Positions 1 to 7,316 of a DNA stretch of 8,140 nucleotides are shown here, piece after piece (position 1 is the first letter of the stretch; every line of letters begins with the position of its first letter). The translations under genes were made by a program, and so were the position numbers. The DNA comes from an uncultured Phycisphaerales bacterium (GTDB taxonomy: Bacteria > Planctomycetota > Phycisphaerae > UBA1845 > CAIVHJ01), in assembly GCA_903905665.1 (NCBI GenBank), contig CAIVHJ010000332.1, positions 1 through 8,140 on the forward strand. Reading direction: 5' to 3'. The notes below the pieces were generated by a model. That model saw only the letters and a program-made list of their open reading frames with translations. It was not told the origin of the DNA and ran no database searches.

Positions 1-59
1 CGTACTCCACGAGTGAAATTTGCGCAAAGATATTTTGATCCTGGGAAAGTCAGAAATGA

Positions 60-1502
60 TCAATCGTTATTGCGGCGATCAGCCCGTGATGTCAGATACG
101 AACCCTGGGGAAGTGTTTCGTAGCGTTCCATGTCATTGAGATGCAGGTCGCGCACGCTGCCCGTCATCCTATCGAGCCACGCACGATCCATCACCACGTC
201 CTGAATTCCGATCTCCGTTTCCCTCATCGTCGGGACATCCGGTCTCGTCTGCATTTGGGCCATCTGTTGCCGATATCGTTCCCAAAAGGCTCGAAGGTCG
301 TGCTGCACACGATCCAACATGACCCGCAGTTCCGTCGCGGTAACGATTTTCTGCGCCCATACCCTTTGATCCAGCCACCCCCGCCAAAGTTCCATCCACT
401 CGCGCCCCAACAGTGTATTCCACTCCTGCAGTATTCGTGCATCCACCGCAGTATTTCCATCTGCCATCTCTTTACGAATAGAGTCGTGGGGACGTGGAGC
501 ATCGAACCACTGCTCGACCAATTCATCGCCTGTGCACGGCAAAGTTCTTTGCAGTGCGTCAGCCCAGTTGCTTTCAAAAATCTCCACCTCACAAGGTTCG
601 TGTTCAACGTCCAGAGGACATCGGACGGTCAAGTCCTCCGCCGGTAATCCCGTCAGGGCCACAGGTACTGCATCATCGATTCCCGTATCGACGCCCGCCG
701 ATTCCACCGGCAACGATTCAGCAACATCCGTCGATGGCTCAATCATTGCGGCAACAGGCGATGATCCAGCCGAAACATGAGCGTTAAGTTTCTGCATGGA
801 TTCCAGTTGGAATCGTGAACAGACGAGACGTGGTTCCAGCAAAATTGAACGCTCAAACGCACGAACGGCGTCGGCGGAACGAGCTTGCGACTTGTAAATC
901 AGACCCATGTTGTATTGCGCACGCGGTTCGCCCAGTACGCCTGTAAAATACCGCAGCGCCTCGTCGTATTTTCCCTGCTGTGCGGTTACGATGCCCAGAT
1001 TGACCATCGCTCGTTCGTATTGGGGATGAGCCTGCACCACCGGTCGCAGTTCGCGCTCCGCCTCCGACCAGCGTTTCTGAACCATGAGGCAAAAAGCCAT
1101 GTTATTTCGAATCGACGCCATATCCGGCGTGAGTCGAACCGCTTCCCGAAACTGCGCTTCGGCTTCTGACGACAGACCGGTTTTCAAATAACACAAACCC
1201 AGACGATTCCTGGCCGCCGTAAACGAGGGATTCAACCCAATCGCCATTTGATATTGATGAATGGCTTGGGCAAAATTTCCGTACTTCTCAAAAAGTTGGC
1301 CCGCCGCAAAATGGGTGAACGGCTCGATTGCCGGTTCCGGGTCGGAGGGCAATGGATGGTCTTCCCCGCCCGGTTGAGCGTGCGACCAGTCCTGAACCAT
1401 CGCGTTTTGTCCCGGGGTTTTGTCTTTCGACGAAGAACATCCGTACCCCAGCGCGACCGCGCACATCGCAATCCCCACCGCCCAAAAGTAAATCGATTTC
1501 AT
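60..1502 (-). CDS. TadD-like tetratricopeptide repeat lipoprotein with long C-terminal extension
   Basis: A 480-residue protein. Residues 1-22 form a lipoprotein-type signal peptide: a short basic start (MKS), a hydrophobic core, and a Cys at 22 in ALGYGC followed by SSSKD. The lipobox is imperfect because -3 is Gly. A Pro/Gly/Asp/Glu-rich linker (about 28-60) leads into about five TPR units spanning roughly 62-235, with typical helix pairs such as YGNFAQAIHQYQMAIGLNP and QGKYDEALRYF. TPR lipoproteins (TadD) are standard members of Tad loci, where they are thought to help the outer-membrane secretin assemble or localise; that role is inferred here. Residues about 240-480 match no family I recognise: an acidic, Ala/Pro-containing linker, then a helical-looking Trp-rich stretch (361-382). 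Usual TadD proteins are much shorter. The ATG has AGGGGA five bases upstream. The gene lies 32 bases after the OmpA-like lipoprotein gene, so the two are probably co-transcribed. It is the last Tad gene visible. Confidence 0.85.
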   Translation of the reverse strand: MKSIYFWAVGIAMCAVALGYGCSSSKDKTPGQNAMVQDWSHAQPGGEDHPLPSDPEPAIEPFTHFAAGQLFEKYGNFAQAIHQYQMAIGLNPSFTAARNRLGLCYLKTGLSSEAEAQFREAVRLTPDMASIRNNMAFCLMVQKRWSEAERELRPVVQAHPQYERAMVNLGIVTAQQGKYDEALRYFTGVLGEPRAQYNMGLIYKSQARSADAVRAFERSILLEPRLVCSRFQLESMQKLNAHVSAGSSPVAAMIEPSTDVAESLPVESAGVDTGIDDAVPVALTGLPAEDLTVRCPLDVEHEPCEVEIFESNWADALQRTLPCTGDELVEQWFDAPRPHDSIRKEMADGNTAVDARILQEWNTLLGREWMELWRGWLDQRVWAQKIVTATELRVMLDRVQHDLRAFWERYRQQMAQMQTRPDVPTMRETEIGIQDVVMDRAWLDRMTGSVRDLHLNDMERYETLPQGSYLTSRADRRNND

Positions 1503-1534
1503 CTTCTTCCCCTGAATGGAATTTGGGAAAGGTT

Positions 1535-2074
1535 TTATTTCGTTCCGCCCATGGCGCCACCAGTACCGCCGCCCGTCAGCGTCGTAAGCGTTTCGGCTGT
1601 CTTGGGTTTGTAGGCCTGCTTCTTGACTTCAATCGCTTCCGTCGCGGACATCCCACTCCCCGCCGAAACACCGCTCGCTACCGTGATTCGATCGTTCTCA
1701 ACTCCTACATCGTCCAGATAGGCCACAACCTGCTCGCGTCGTTGTGACAAAGATTCCTCGCGGGTATCGACGCTTTCCAGATAAAGCGTCCCACCGTATT
1801 CATTCAGCAAATCGACGTAACGATCCAAACGTCGCATTCCGAGCAGATTCAGATGGGACGTGTGGGGAACAAAATGAATGTCCGCCAAACTCATGTCATG
1901 CATCAAGGCGCTGTCGGTCATGGCTTGATGCGTCATGCTCAGTTCGAGTCGCATCTCGGACATCGACTGCGCTCGCAATGGAGTAACGTCGTCTTTTTTT
2001 TCCTGCGCGGCACAACCCATCAGGACCGACAACCCGAAACTCAAAAACAGAAGCGATAATCCTGTTGATTTCAT
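1535..2074 (-). CDS. OmpA-like outer-membrane/periplasmic lipoprotein
   Basis: A 179-residue predicted lipoprotein. The reading frame is open further upstream, but the ATG at 2074 is preferred: AAGGAG sits 8 bases before it and it begins a clean signal peptide with lipobox LMGC (lipidated Cys 21). After a charged linker (22-60), residues about 62-140 read like a shortened OmpA C-terminal (peptidoglycan-binding) domain. The parallels are a strand DIHFVPHTS, a helix with NLLGMRRLDRYVDLLN, a strand LYLESVD where OmpA has its GHTD strand, then SLSQRREQVVAYLDDVGV, which parallels the OmpA LSxxRAxxVxxYL..GV helix, and RITVASG. The loop between the Asp and the LSxxR helix is shorter than in OmpA. 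The tail (165-179) is Gly/Thr-rich. A role anchoring the pilus apparatus to peptidoglycan fits the neighbours, but it is inference. The domain match is moderate, because several signature residues are absent. Confidence 0.75.
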   Translation of the reverse strand: MKSTGLSLLFLSFGLSVLMGCAAQEKKDDVTPLRAQSMSEMRLELSMTHQAMTDSALMHDMSLADIHFVPHTSHLNLLGMRRLDRYVDLLNEYGGTLYLESVDTREESLSQRREQVVAYLDDVGVENDRITVASGVSAGSGMSATEAIEVKKQAYKPKTAETLTTLTGGGTGGAMGGTK

Positions 2075-2082
2075 TCGAATCA

Positions 2083-2088
2083 CTCCTT
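2083..2088 (-). promoter_or_regulatory. Ribosome binding site of the OmpA-like lipoprotein
   Basis: AAGGAG on the minus strand, 8 bases before the ATG at 2074. It decides the start: initiation at an upstream codon (up to 2152) would put about 26 extra residues ahead of the signal peptide and spoil the lipoprotein export signal. Confidence 0.75.
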
Positions 2089-2195
2089 CATCTGACAAAT
2101 CCACGACCACTGGACGCACGGTCACAATCAAACGGAACTCACCACGTCCCATTGTCTTATCTATCGAACTATCTTGGCTTTACAATTGAACGAAC

Positions 2196-2223
2196 TTTGA
2201 ATGGAAAATCATCGTATGGTCAA
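2196..2223 (-). promoter_or_regulatory. Weak promoter candidate in the tadC-lipoprotein gap
   Basis: The 208-base gap between tadC and the lipoprotein gene is much longer than the other gaps downstream of cpaE. On the minus strand it holds TTGACC (2223-2218), five of six matches to a sigma-70 -35 box. A poor -10-like hexamer, TTCAAA (2201-2196), follows after 16 bases. The -10 match is only three of six and promoter rules in this organism are unknown, so this is a suggestion only. I see no convincing terminator hairpin with a T-run after tadC, so read-through from tadC is equally possible. Confidence 0.2.
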
Positions 2224-2282
2224 TCACACCCGCGCAATATTATCGCTGAACATAGTCGCTTGGTGGACAATGGCTTCGGCGA

Positions 2283-3224
2283 TTACAGCGACATTCTCTT
2301 GAACGCTTCGATCATATCCATTGCAGCTGGTCCGACCAAAACGACGAACAAGGCGGGGAAAATGAAAAATATCAAGGGCAACAAGAGTTTAACAGCGGTT
2401 TGCTGGGCTTTTTCTTCCGCTTTTTGGCGACGTTTAAGCCTCATGGCATTAGCCTGATTTCGCAGGGCTTTGGCGATACTGGTCCCAAATCGTTCGGCCT
2501 GAGTGATCACGCCCACAAGTGATTTGACCTCTGCAACGCCCGTCCGAGCCGCAAGATTGTTGAGCGCCTCGCTACGGGGAATTCCCATCTGGCCTTCATA
2601 CGTCACAATCGCCAACTCCTCTGACAAATCGGGATGCACGTTGGCCATTTCCTCCGCCACGCGCTGAAGGGCGGCATCCAGCGCCAATCCCGACTCGACG
2701 GCAATCACCATCAAATCCATGGCGTCCGCCAAACCTCGTTGAACCCGCTGGGCCCGTTTCGTGATGGCCTGAGATAACCAGAAATTCGGCAGCAAAAACG
2801 CAACGCCGCCCGCCATCACAAGCCACGTCATCATCTGGCTCATATTCTTTCCAGACATCATTGCCCACAACAAACCCAACCCCGCTGCCGCCATCCCCAA
2901 AACCGTCTTGCTCGCCAAAAACAACATCGGGGCGTTTTCTCGCCGAAATCCCGCGTTGTTCAGTTTGATCCGCAACATCGACAATTCGTTCGCATTGGTG
3001 GGCATGACGGGTTTCATCGCAATGGGCGCCATCCGCTCGAACATTTTCTGCGCCGCGGATTCTTTCGCTTTCTTGTTGATCTGGGCTATCTCGTCCACGC
3101 CCCGCTGCCCACGAAGACGCCGCTTGAGAACGTCCTCTTCGGTTCCTTTGTTCGGCCAAAGGGCATAAATGATCAGCCCCGCGCTGAGGACGATCAACAC
3201 GCCTATTATCAACAACGAATTCAT
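2283..3224 (-). CDS. tadC: Tad pilus inner-membrane platform protein TadC (GspF-type)
   Basis: A 313-residue polytopic membrane protein of the type II secretion F (GspF/T2SSF) family, acting with TadB as the platform on which the CpaF motor works. Hydrophobic segments lie at about 4-22, 101-123, 131-150 and 279-300. The cytoplasmic T2SSF helical domain covers roughly 165-285. Typical motifs are GLADAMDLMVIAVESGLALD (164-183), AERFGTSIAKALR (243-255) and the run KAQQTAVKLLLPLIFFIFPA (272-291) before the last membrane segment, which is characteristic of TadC. Length is normal. The ATG at 3224 is chosen because GAGGAG lies 8 bases before it; a GTG three codons earlier would abut that site. The gene follows tadB after 22 bases and is almost certainly co-transcribed with it. 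Confidence 0.93.
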   Translation of the reverse strand: MNSLLIIGVLIVLSAGLIIYALWPNKGTEEDVLKRRLRGQRGVDEIAQINKKAKESAAQKMFERMAPIAMKPVMPTNANELSMLRIKLNNAGFRRENAPMLFLASKTVLGMAAAGLGLLWAMMSGKNMSQMMTWLVMAGGVAFLLPNFWLSQAITKRAQRVQRGLADAMDLMVIAVESGLALDAALQRVAEEMANVHPDLSEELAIVTYEGQMGIPRSEALNNLAARTGVAEVKSLVGVITQAERFGTSIAKALRNQANAMRLKRRQKAEEKAQQTAVKLLLPLIFFIFPALFVVLVGPAAMDMIEAFKRMSL

Positions 3225-3232
3225 AAACCGCA

Positions 3233-3238
3233 CTCCTC
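3233..3238 (-). promoter_or_regulatory. Ribosome binding site deciding the tadC start
   Basis: GAGGAG on the minus strand, 8 bases upstream of ATG 3224. The competing GTG at 3233-3231 overlaps the last base of the site and so cannot use it. Confidence 0.7.
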
Positions 3239-3246
3239 GACAAGAC

Positions 3247-4248
3247 TCAAACCTTGATGTTGACGATTTTCTTGATCATCGCCAAACCCATCAACTGCAT
3301 GACGCCGGCGCCAATCAACATCATTCGACCATAGGGTTCGACAATCAGACGCATCGCATATTTCGGATTCAGCACCAGCGAAGCCATATAGCACAGCACC
3401 GGCAAAGCCAACAACACCCATCCGGACATCCGACCTTCAGCCGTCAGCGCCTTCACCTGACCCATCAGTTCCACCCGGCCCCGGATGATCGTGCTGATCT
3501 TGTCCAGAATCTCCGCCAAATCCCCACCCGTCTGGCGCTGAATCAACACGGCGGTAACGAAAAACCGGATATCCATCTGATCGCAACGATTCGCAAAATT
3601 GAGCAGCGCGTCTTCGAGGCGAAGTCCCAGATTCTGTTCCTGAAACACGCGGCAAAATTCCGTCCCGATCGGGTCGGGCAACTGTTCGGACACCAGTTGA
3701 ATCGCCCCCACCATCGACTGCCCCGCCCGAAGCGCCTGACCCATCATTTCAAACACGTCCGGCAACTGGTTAACCAGTTTCGCAATCCGTCGGTTCCGTC
3801 TGCGTTTCAGATACAACAGTGGCAGGAAAAACACGACCACCCCGACCACGAGCGCCGTCAGCGGACTGAATCCCGCGATCAGCAAAATCACGATGCTCCC
3901 CAGCGACGCTCCCATCATCCACGCCAGAAATTTCGAGGCCGAACACTCCACGTTCGCCTGATCCAGCAGGTTCTGAATCTTGGGAACCAGCTTGAGTTGC
4001 CCGATCATCTGCAAAATGGCGTGTTCGTCTTCCTGATTCTGATGCCGCAGCAATGATTCGCGGATCCGTTTTTCGCGATCTTCCGGCCTGGTCGTGGACC
4101 GATTGGAAAGTCGGGCCATGATTTTGACCTTGTCGCTTCGTTTGGTGTCGGAAATCACCTGCGAGATCCCGTACACCACCAACATCACCGCCACTACGGG
4201 CATCAAATACAGCGACAATTCCGATGACCCAAATGCCAGCATCACCAT
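3247..4248 (-). CDS. tadB: Tad pilus inner-membrane platform protein TadB (GspF-type)
   Basis: A 333-residue membrane protein, partner of TadC in the Tad inner-membrane platform. Hydrophobic segments are at about 11-28, 108-147 (long enough for two passes), 274-294 and 308-327. The T2SSF domain lies between, roughly 155-285. Recognisable motifs include QLPDVFEMMGQALRAGQSM (161-179), the QTGGDLAEILDKIS turn (239-252) and LTAEGRMSGWVL (268-279), all standard for TadB. The basic stretch KRRRNRRIAK before the domain fits a cytoplasmic loop. The frame is open to a GTG at 4278, but the ATG at 4248 has GGGAG seven bases upstream while that GTG has no well-placed site. The start leaves 53 bases after cpaF, and the gene is followed 22 bases later by tadC. 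Sequence and gene order agree strongly. Confidence 0.93.
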   Translation of the reverse strand: MVMLAFGSSELSLYLMPVVAVMLVVYGISQVISDTKRSDKVKIMARLSNRSTTRPEDREKRIRESLLRHQNQEDEHAILQMIGQLKLVPKIQNLLDQANVECSASKFLAWMMGASLGSIVILLIAGFSPLTALVVGVVVFFLPLLYLKRRRNRRIAKLVNQLPDVFEMMGQALRAGQSMVGAIQLVSEQLPDPIGTEFCRVFQEQNLGLRLEDALLNFANRCDQMDIRFFVTAVLIQRQTGGDLAEILDKISTIIRGRVELMGQVKALTAEGRMSGWVLLALPVLCYMASLVLNPKYAMRLIVEPYGRMMLIGAGVMQLMGLAMIKKIVNIKV

Positions 4249-4255
4249 GAGAGGA

Positions 4256-4260
4256 CTCCC
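4256..4260 (-). promoter_or_regulatory. Ribosome binding site deciding the tadB start
   Basis: GGGAG on the minus strand, seven bases before ATG 4248. It favours this start over an in-frame GTG ten codons upstream at 4278, which has only a distant AGGAAA. Confidence 0.65.
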
Positions 4261-4301
4261 GTACCCGCTCGCTTCCACCGTCCGACGATCTTTTTCCTGA
4301 A

Positions 4302-5729
4302 TCAGTCCCGATTGACGATCGGGAACACCTGACGCTCAAAAATCGATGGATCCACCTGACATCCGGCGGATTTAAGCCGCTCGAGAAACGTCGGCCGAAT
4401 TCCCGTCGCCACAAACTGCCCGAACGCCCTGCCCTTTTCGTCGATCCCCAGTTGTTCAAACCGGAAAATATCCTGCATTGTGATCACGTCACCCTCCATC
4501 CCCTGAACCTCGGTGACCGTCGTGACTTTTCGCGGTCCACCGGTCAGTCGCTGCGCCTGAACGATCAGATGAATCGCCGACGCAAACTGCTGCCGAATCG
4601 CCTTGACCGGCAATTCAAACCCCGACATCATCACCATCGTCTCCACTCGCTGAACCGCGTCGCGGGTACTGTTGGCATGAACCGTGGTGAGCGATCCGTC
4701 ATGACCGGTATTCATCGCCTGCAACATGTCGAGCGTTTCCGGTCCCCGGCATTCGCCGACGACAATCCGGTCCGGTCTCATTCGCAACGCATTGATCAAC
4801 AACTCGCGGATCGTGATCTGGCCCTTGCCTTCGATATTGGCGGGTCGTGTTTCCAGCCGAACGACGTGAGGCTGTCGCAAGCTGAGTTCGGCGGCATCTT
4901 CGATCGTGACGATTCGCTCCTCTACGGGAATGAACGACGACAAGTTGTTCAGCAGAGTGGTCTTACCGGATCCGGTTCCACCCACGATCAATATGTTGAG
5001 CGCCGCTTCAACGCACCAGTGAAGAAACTCCACCATCTGCGGAACGACGGAACCAAAACTCACGTAATTATCCCACGTGATCGGATCACGCCCGAACCGG
5101 CGAATCGAGACCGACGGCCCGTCGATTGCCAGCGGCGGGATCACGGCGTTGAACCGGCTTCCGTCTCGAAGTCGTGCATCGACCAGCGGGCACGTCTCGT
5201 CGCAGCGGCGGCCCACGGCGCTGACGATTTTGTCGATGATGTGAAGCAAGTGCTGGTTGTCCCGAAACTGGACGTTGGTCAGTTCCAGTCGCCCCTTGCG
5301 CTCGATGTAACACGTCTTGGGGCCGTTGATCAAAATGTCGCTGATCAGCGGATCGGAGAGCAGCGTTTCCAGCGGACCCAACCCGAACGTCTCATCGAGA
5401 ACCTCTTCGATCAGTCGCTGTTTTTCGTTGAAATTCAGCAGGGCGTTTTCCTGATCCACCAGTCCGACGACCAATTCACGGACTTCCTTGCGCAAATCGG
5501 CGTCCCCGCTGCTGACCTTGGTGATGTCGAGTTGATCGACGAGTTTGCGATGCAAACGCGATTTGAGTTTGTAGTACTGCTCCTGCTTTTCATCCAGGGC
5601 GCGGGGCGCCGTTTTTGATTCCGACTTGGCGGTTCCCGACGAGTTGGGCGGCGAGGGGGTGGATACCTTGGAGGATGATCCCGGCGCGGCCCCGGTCGTA
5701 CCATGCGATTTTCCACCAAACAATGACAT
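4302..5729 (-). CDS. cpaF: Tad pilus assembly ATPase CpaF/TadA (VirB11/GspE family)
   Basis: A 475-residue cytoplasmic secretion ATPase that forms a hexamer and powers Flp pilin assembly through TadB/TadC. The first 45 residues are a Ser/Pro/Gly/Thr/Lys-rich, probably disordered leader. The N-terminal domain (about 50-235) includes FGLGPLETLL and SDILINGP, typical of CpaF. The ATPase core has all four boxes: Walker A GGTGSGKTT (250-258), Asp box IVTIEDAAEL (273-282), Walker B region RIVVGECRGPET (321-332) and His box TGHDGSLTTVHANS (341-354). The catalytic Lys 256 and Thr 257, the glutamate of the Walker B region and the His-box residues are intact, so it should be active. The ATG has GAGG seven bases upstream. 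cpaE ends 90 bases before it and tadB follows 53 bases after. Length is normal for the family. Confidence 0.96.
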   Translation of the reverse strand: MSLFGGKSHGTTGAAPGSSSKVSTPSPPNSSGTAKSESKTAPRALDEKQEQYYKLKSRLHRKLVDQLDITKVSSGDADLRKEVRELVVGLVDQENALLNFNEKQRLIEEVLDETFGLGPLETLLSDPLISDILINGPKTCYIERKGRLELTNVQFRDNQHLLHIIDKIVSAVGRRCDETCPLVDARLRDGSRFNAVIPPLAIDGPSVSIRRFGRDPITWDNYVSFGSVVPQMVEFLHWCVEAALNILIVGGTGSGKTTLLNNLSSFIPVEERIVTIEDAAELSLRQPHVVRLETRPANIEGKGQITIRELLINALRMRPDRIVVGECRGPETLDMLQAMNTGHDGSLTTVHANSTRDAVQRVETMVMMSGFELPVKAIRQQFASAIHLIVQAQRLTGGPRKVTTVTEVQGMEGDVITMQDIFRFEQLGIDEKGRAFGQFVATGIRPTFLERLKSAGCQVDPSIFERQVFPIVNRD

Positions 5730-5819
5730 AATTATGCCTCACTCCGACGGCGAGCAAATCCATCAAACTATACTGGTTTCAATCCCCCGATCCCGCAAAC
5801 CCCGTGAAAGGAAACCCCG

Positions 5820-7022
5820 TCAACCTTTGCGAAGCATTTTGCTCCACAGCGATACCGCTGCCTTGGGGGCGGAATCCTTCTTTTCGGCCGCTTTGTCGGG
5901 CTGGTGAATTCGTTCCGCCAATTCGCGAATCGCCAATCGAATCCGGCTCTTGCCGTGTTCCTGCTTGAGCGGTACACCCATATTGATGGCATTGCTCACG
6001 GCGGACCATTCGTCCGGCAGGGTATGAAACACTTTTTGATTGAGCGTTTCTTCGACGTATTCCGTACTGATCAACCCGGAATCCTTTCCGGTGCGATTGC
6101 AGATCACCTTGACGCGATCCATGTTGTATCCGCTTTCGCGCATGGCTTCGACGATGCGGTGCACGTTACGCACGCTTGTCACCAGCAATTGAATCACCAG
6201 CAAACATTGATCCGTGACGTCCAGCACCACTTTCCCACCCATATCGAAGCGATTCGGACCATCGACGATCACGTATTCGTACATTCGAATCAATGCATTC
6301 AGAATGCCCGCGCAATGCGCCGCCGTGATCATATCGGCCTGCGCAAAATGATTGGGCCGAGCCAGAATATGCACCCCGCTGTCGTGTTTCATCATCGCCC
6401 GTTCGATCACCGACTGTTCCACCTGCTCCGACGTATCGACCAGATCGGCAATCGTGTACGAAGGCTGAATATCCAGCATCGTGGCCGCCTGACCAAAACG
6501 ATAATCCAGATCAACCAGCGCCACTTTGCCCTCCCCCAACAGATCGGCCAACTCCACCGCCAGATTGCACGCCAGCGTCGTCGATCCCACCCCGCCGGAA
6601 CTCCCCATCACGCTGATCAACTTCCCTTCCTGATGCTGCGTTTCCTTGCGCTGAGCGACTTTCTGGATCGCGATCCGAAGCAATTCCGTATCCAGCGGTT
6701 TGGTCAAAAATTCGCTGATTCCAGAACGCATCGCCGAAAGAATGAGCTGCCCATCCGTCGATTCCGAAATCGCAAAAATGTGCAGGTCCGGACGTTCCAT
6801 CGCCAAACCACCGGCCACGGGGATCACTTCGTCGGGATTGGGATCGAGATCCACCAGAACCACATCCACGGGAAACCGTTGCGTCGCCTGAACCAGCATG
6901 ATCGTGTCGTCGAGTTCCGCCGTGATTTTGACGCCCGGAATCCCCAGCAAATCATGGCGCAGCAACGCCAGGGACTCCGCGTGAGCGGTGTAAATAATCA
7001 CACGTATGGAAGGAGCAGACAT
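5820..7022 (-). CDS. cpaE: Tad pilus localisation protein CpaE/TadZ (receiver-like domain plus ParA/MinD-type ATPase fold)
   Basis: A 400-residue protein that in known Tad systems directs the pilus machine to its site, often a cell pole. Residues 1-125 form a response-regulator-like domain: strand VDVVLVDLD with Asp 58 and Asp 60, Ser 85 in FAIS, and Lys 108 in FLTKPL. The acidic pair normally found after the first strand is missing (IIYTAHAE). Residues about 134-370 are a MinD/ParA-type domain. Its P-loop GSSGGVGSTT (140-149) lacks both lysines of the KGGxGKT form, as is common in CpaE/TadZ. ALVDLDYRFG (168-177) is the Walker A' region and VIVDGP (251-256) Walker B. The tail 375-400 is Lys/Ala-rich and ends with an amphipathic SLWSKMLRKG, possibly membrane-touching. 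GGTGGAG lies eight bases before the ATG. It is the first gene of the operon, after a terminator and a long leader. Confidence 0.94.
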   Translation of the reverse strand: MSAPSIRVIIYTAHAESLALLRHDLLGIPGVKITAELDDTIMLVQATQRFPVDVVLVDLDPNPDEVIPVAGGLAMERPDLHIFAISESTDGQLILSAMRSGISEFLTKPLDTELLRIAIQKVAQRKETQHQEGKLISVMGSSGGVGSTTLACNLAVELADLLGEGKVALVDLDYRFGQAATMLDIQPSYTIADLVDTSEQVEQSVIERAMMKHDSGVHILARPNHFAQADMITAAHCAGILNALIRMYEYVIVDGPNRFDMGGKVVLDVTDQCLLVIQLLVTSVRNVHRIVEAMRESGYNMDRVKVICNRTGKDSGLISTEYVEETLNQKVFHTLPDEWSAVSNAINMGVPLKQEHGKSRIRLAIRELAERIHQPDKAAEKKDSAPKAAVSLWSKMLRKG

Positions 7023-7030
7023 TGGGCAAA

Positions 7031-7037
7031 CTCCACC
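7031..7037 (-). promoter_or_regulatory. Ribosome binding site of cpaE
   Basis: GGTGGAG on the minus strand with an eight-base spacer to ATG 7022. It supports the cpaE start and translation from a leader that begins inside the 433-base gap. Confidence 0.7.
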
Positions 7038-7163
7038 AATTGCATCGGCTGTTTTCTACGTCCACGAAAGTTATGGCGCACCGGGAACTCGCGTGTTTCC
7101 ACACGACCGAAAATCTGTCAGTTCCCTCGCCGATGATCAAGCGCAACTTTCCTCGTTATCCAC

Positions 7164-7169
7164 AATATA
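7164..7169 (-). promoter_or_regulatory. Candidate -10 element of the cpaE operon promoter
   Basis: TATATT on the minus strand matches the sigma-70 -10 consensus in five of six positions, in an AT-rich patch about 140 bases before the cpaE start. No good -35 hexamer lies 16-18 bases upstream. An A-rich purine stretch (about 7217-7240) and the direct-repeat pair lie further upstream and could hold activator or sigma contacts. The preceding terminator means the operon should start somewhere between about 7316 and 7037. Confidence 0.3.
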
Positions 7170-7197
7170 CGATATGCTTCCCCCATTTTGACACGAA

Positions 7198-7255
7198 GTT
7201 CCAATAACACGGGACGGTTCTTTGCTTTTTCTTTTCGCGATGTTCCAATAACTCG
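7198..7255. repeat. Imperfect 14-base direct repeat upstream of cpaE
   Basis: GTTCCAATAACACG at 7198-7211 and GTTCCAATAACTCG at 7242-7255 differ at one position and start 44 bases apart, about four helical turns. On the minus strand they read CG(T/A)GTTATTGGAAC. The pair lies just upstream of the best -10 candidate for the cpaE operon, so paired regulator-binding sites are a reasonable guess. No regulator can be named from the sequence. Confidence 0.5.
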
Positions 7256-7316
7256 ATTTCTTCTTCGGATTTATCGGGCGTCGAACAAAGAGGGGCCAAC
7301 TCGTAAACTCCAATCC

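Noticed and set aside
19..28. Ten-base palindrome TTTGCGCAAA after the TPR gene
   Set aside because: Single short palindrome with no T-run or partner site. It is too short to call a site, and nothing else can be supported in bases 1-59.
3169..4056. Plus-strand frame antisense to tadB
   Set aside because: His/Gln/Arg-rich with no recognisable motif, opposite a well-supported membrane protein.
4452..5618. Long plus-strand frame antisense to cpaF
   Set aside because: It overlaps the intact ATPase with all catalytic motifs. The composition (Arg, Gln, Asp, His) is typical of an antisense shadow.
5797..5820. Short direct repeat AAACCCCGT at the end of cpaE and in the cpaE-cpaF gap
   Set aside because: Only nine bases, with the two copies starting 15 bases apart and no supporting context. 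It is likely chance.
5904..7136. Long plus-strand frame antisense to cpaE
   Set aside because: The translation is very rich in His, Arg and Gln with no domain, and it overlaps a clear cpaE gene on the other strand. It is a codon-bias shadow.
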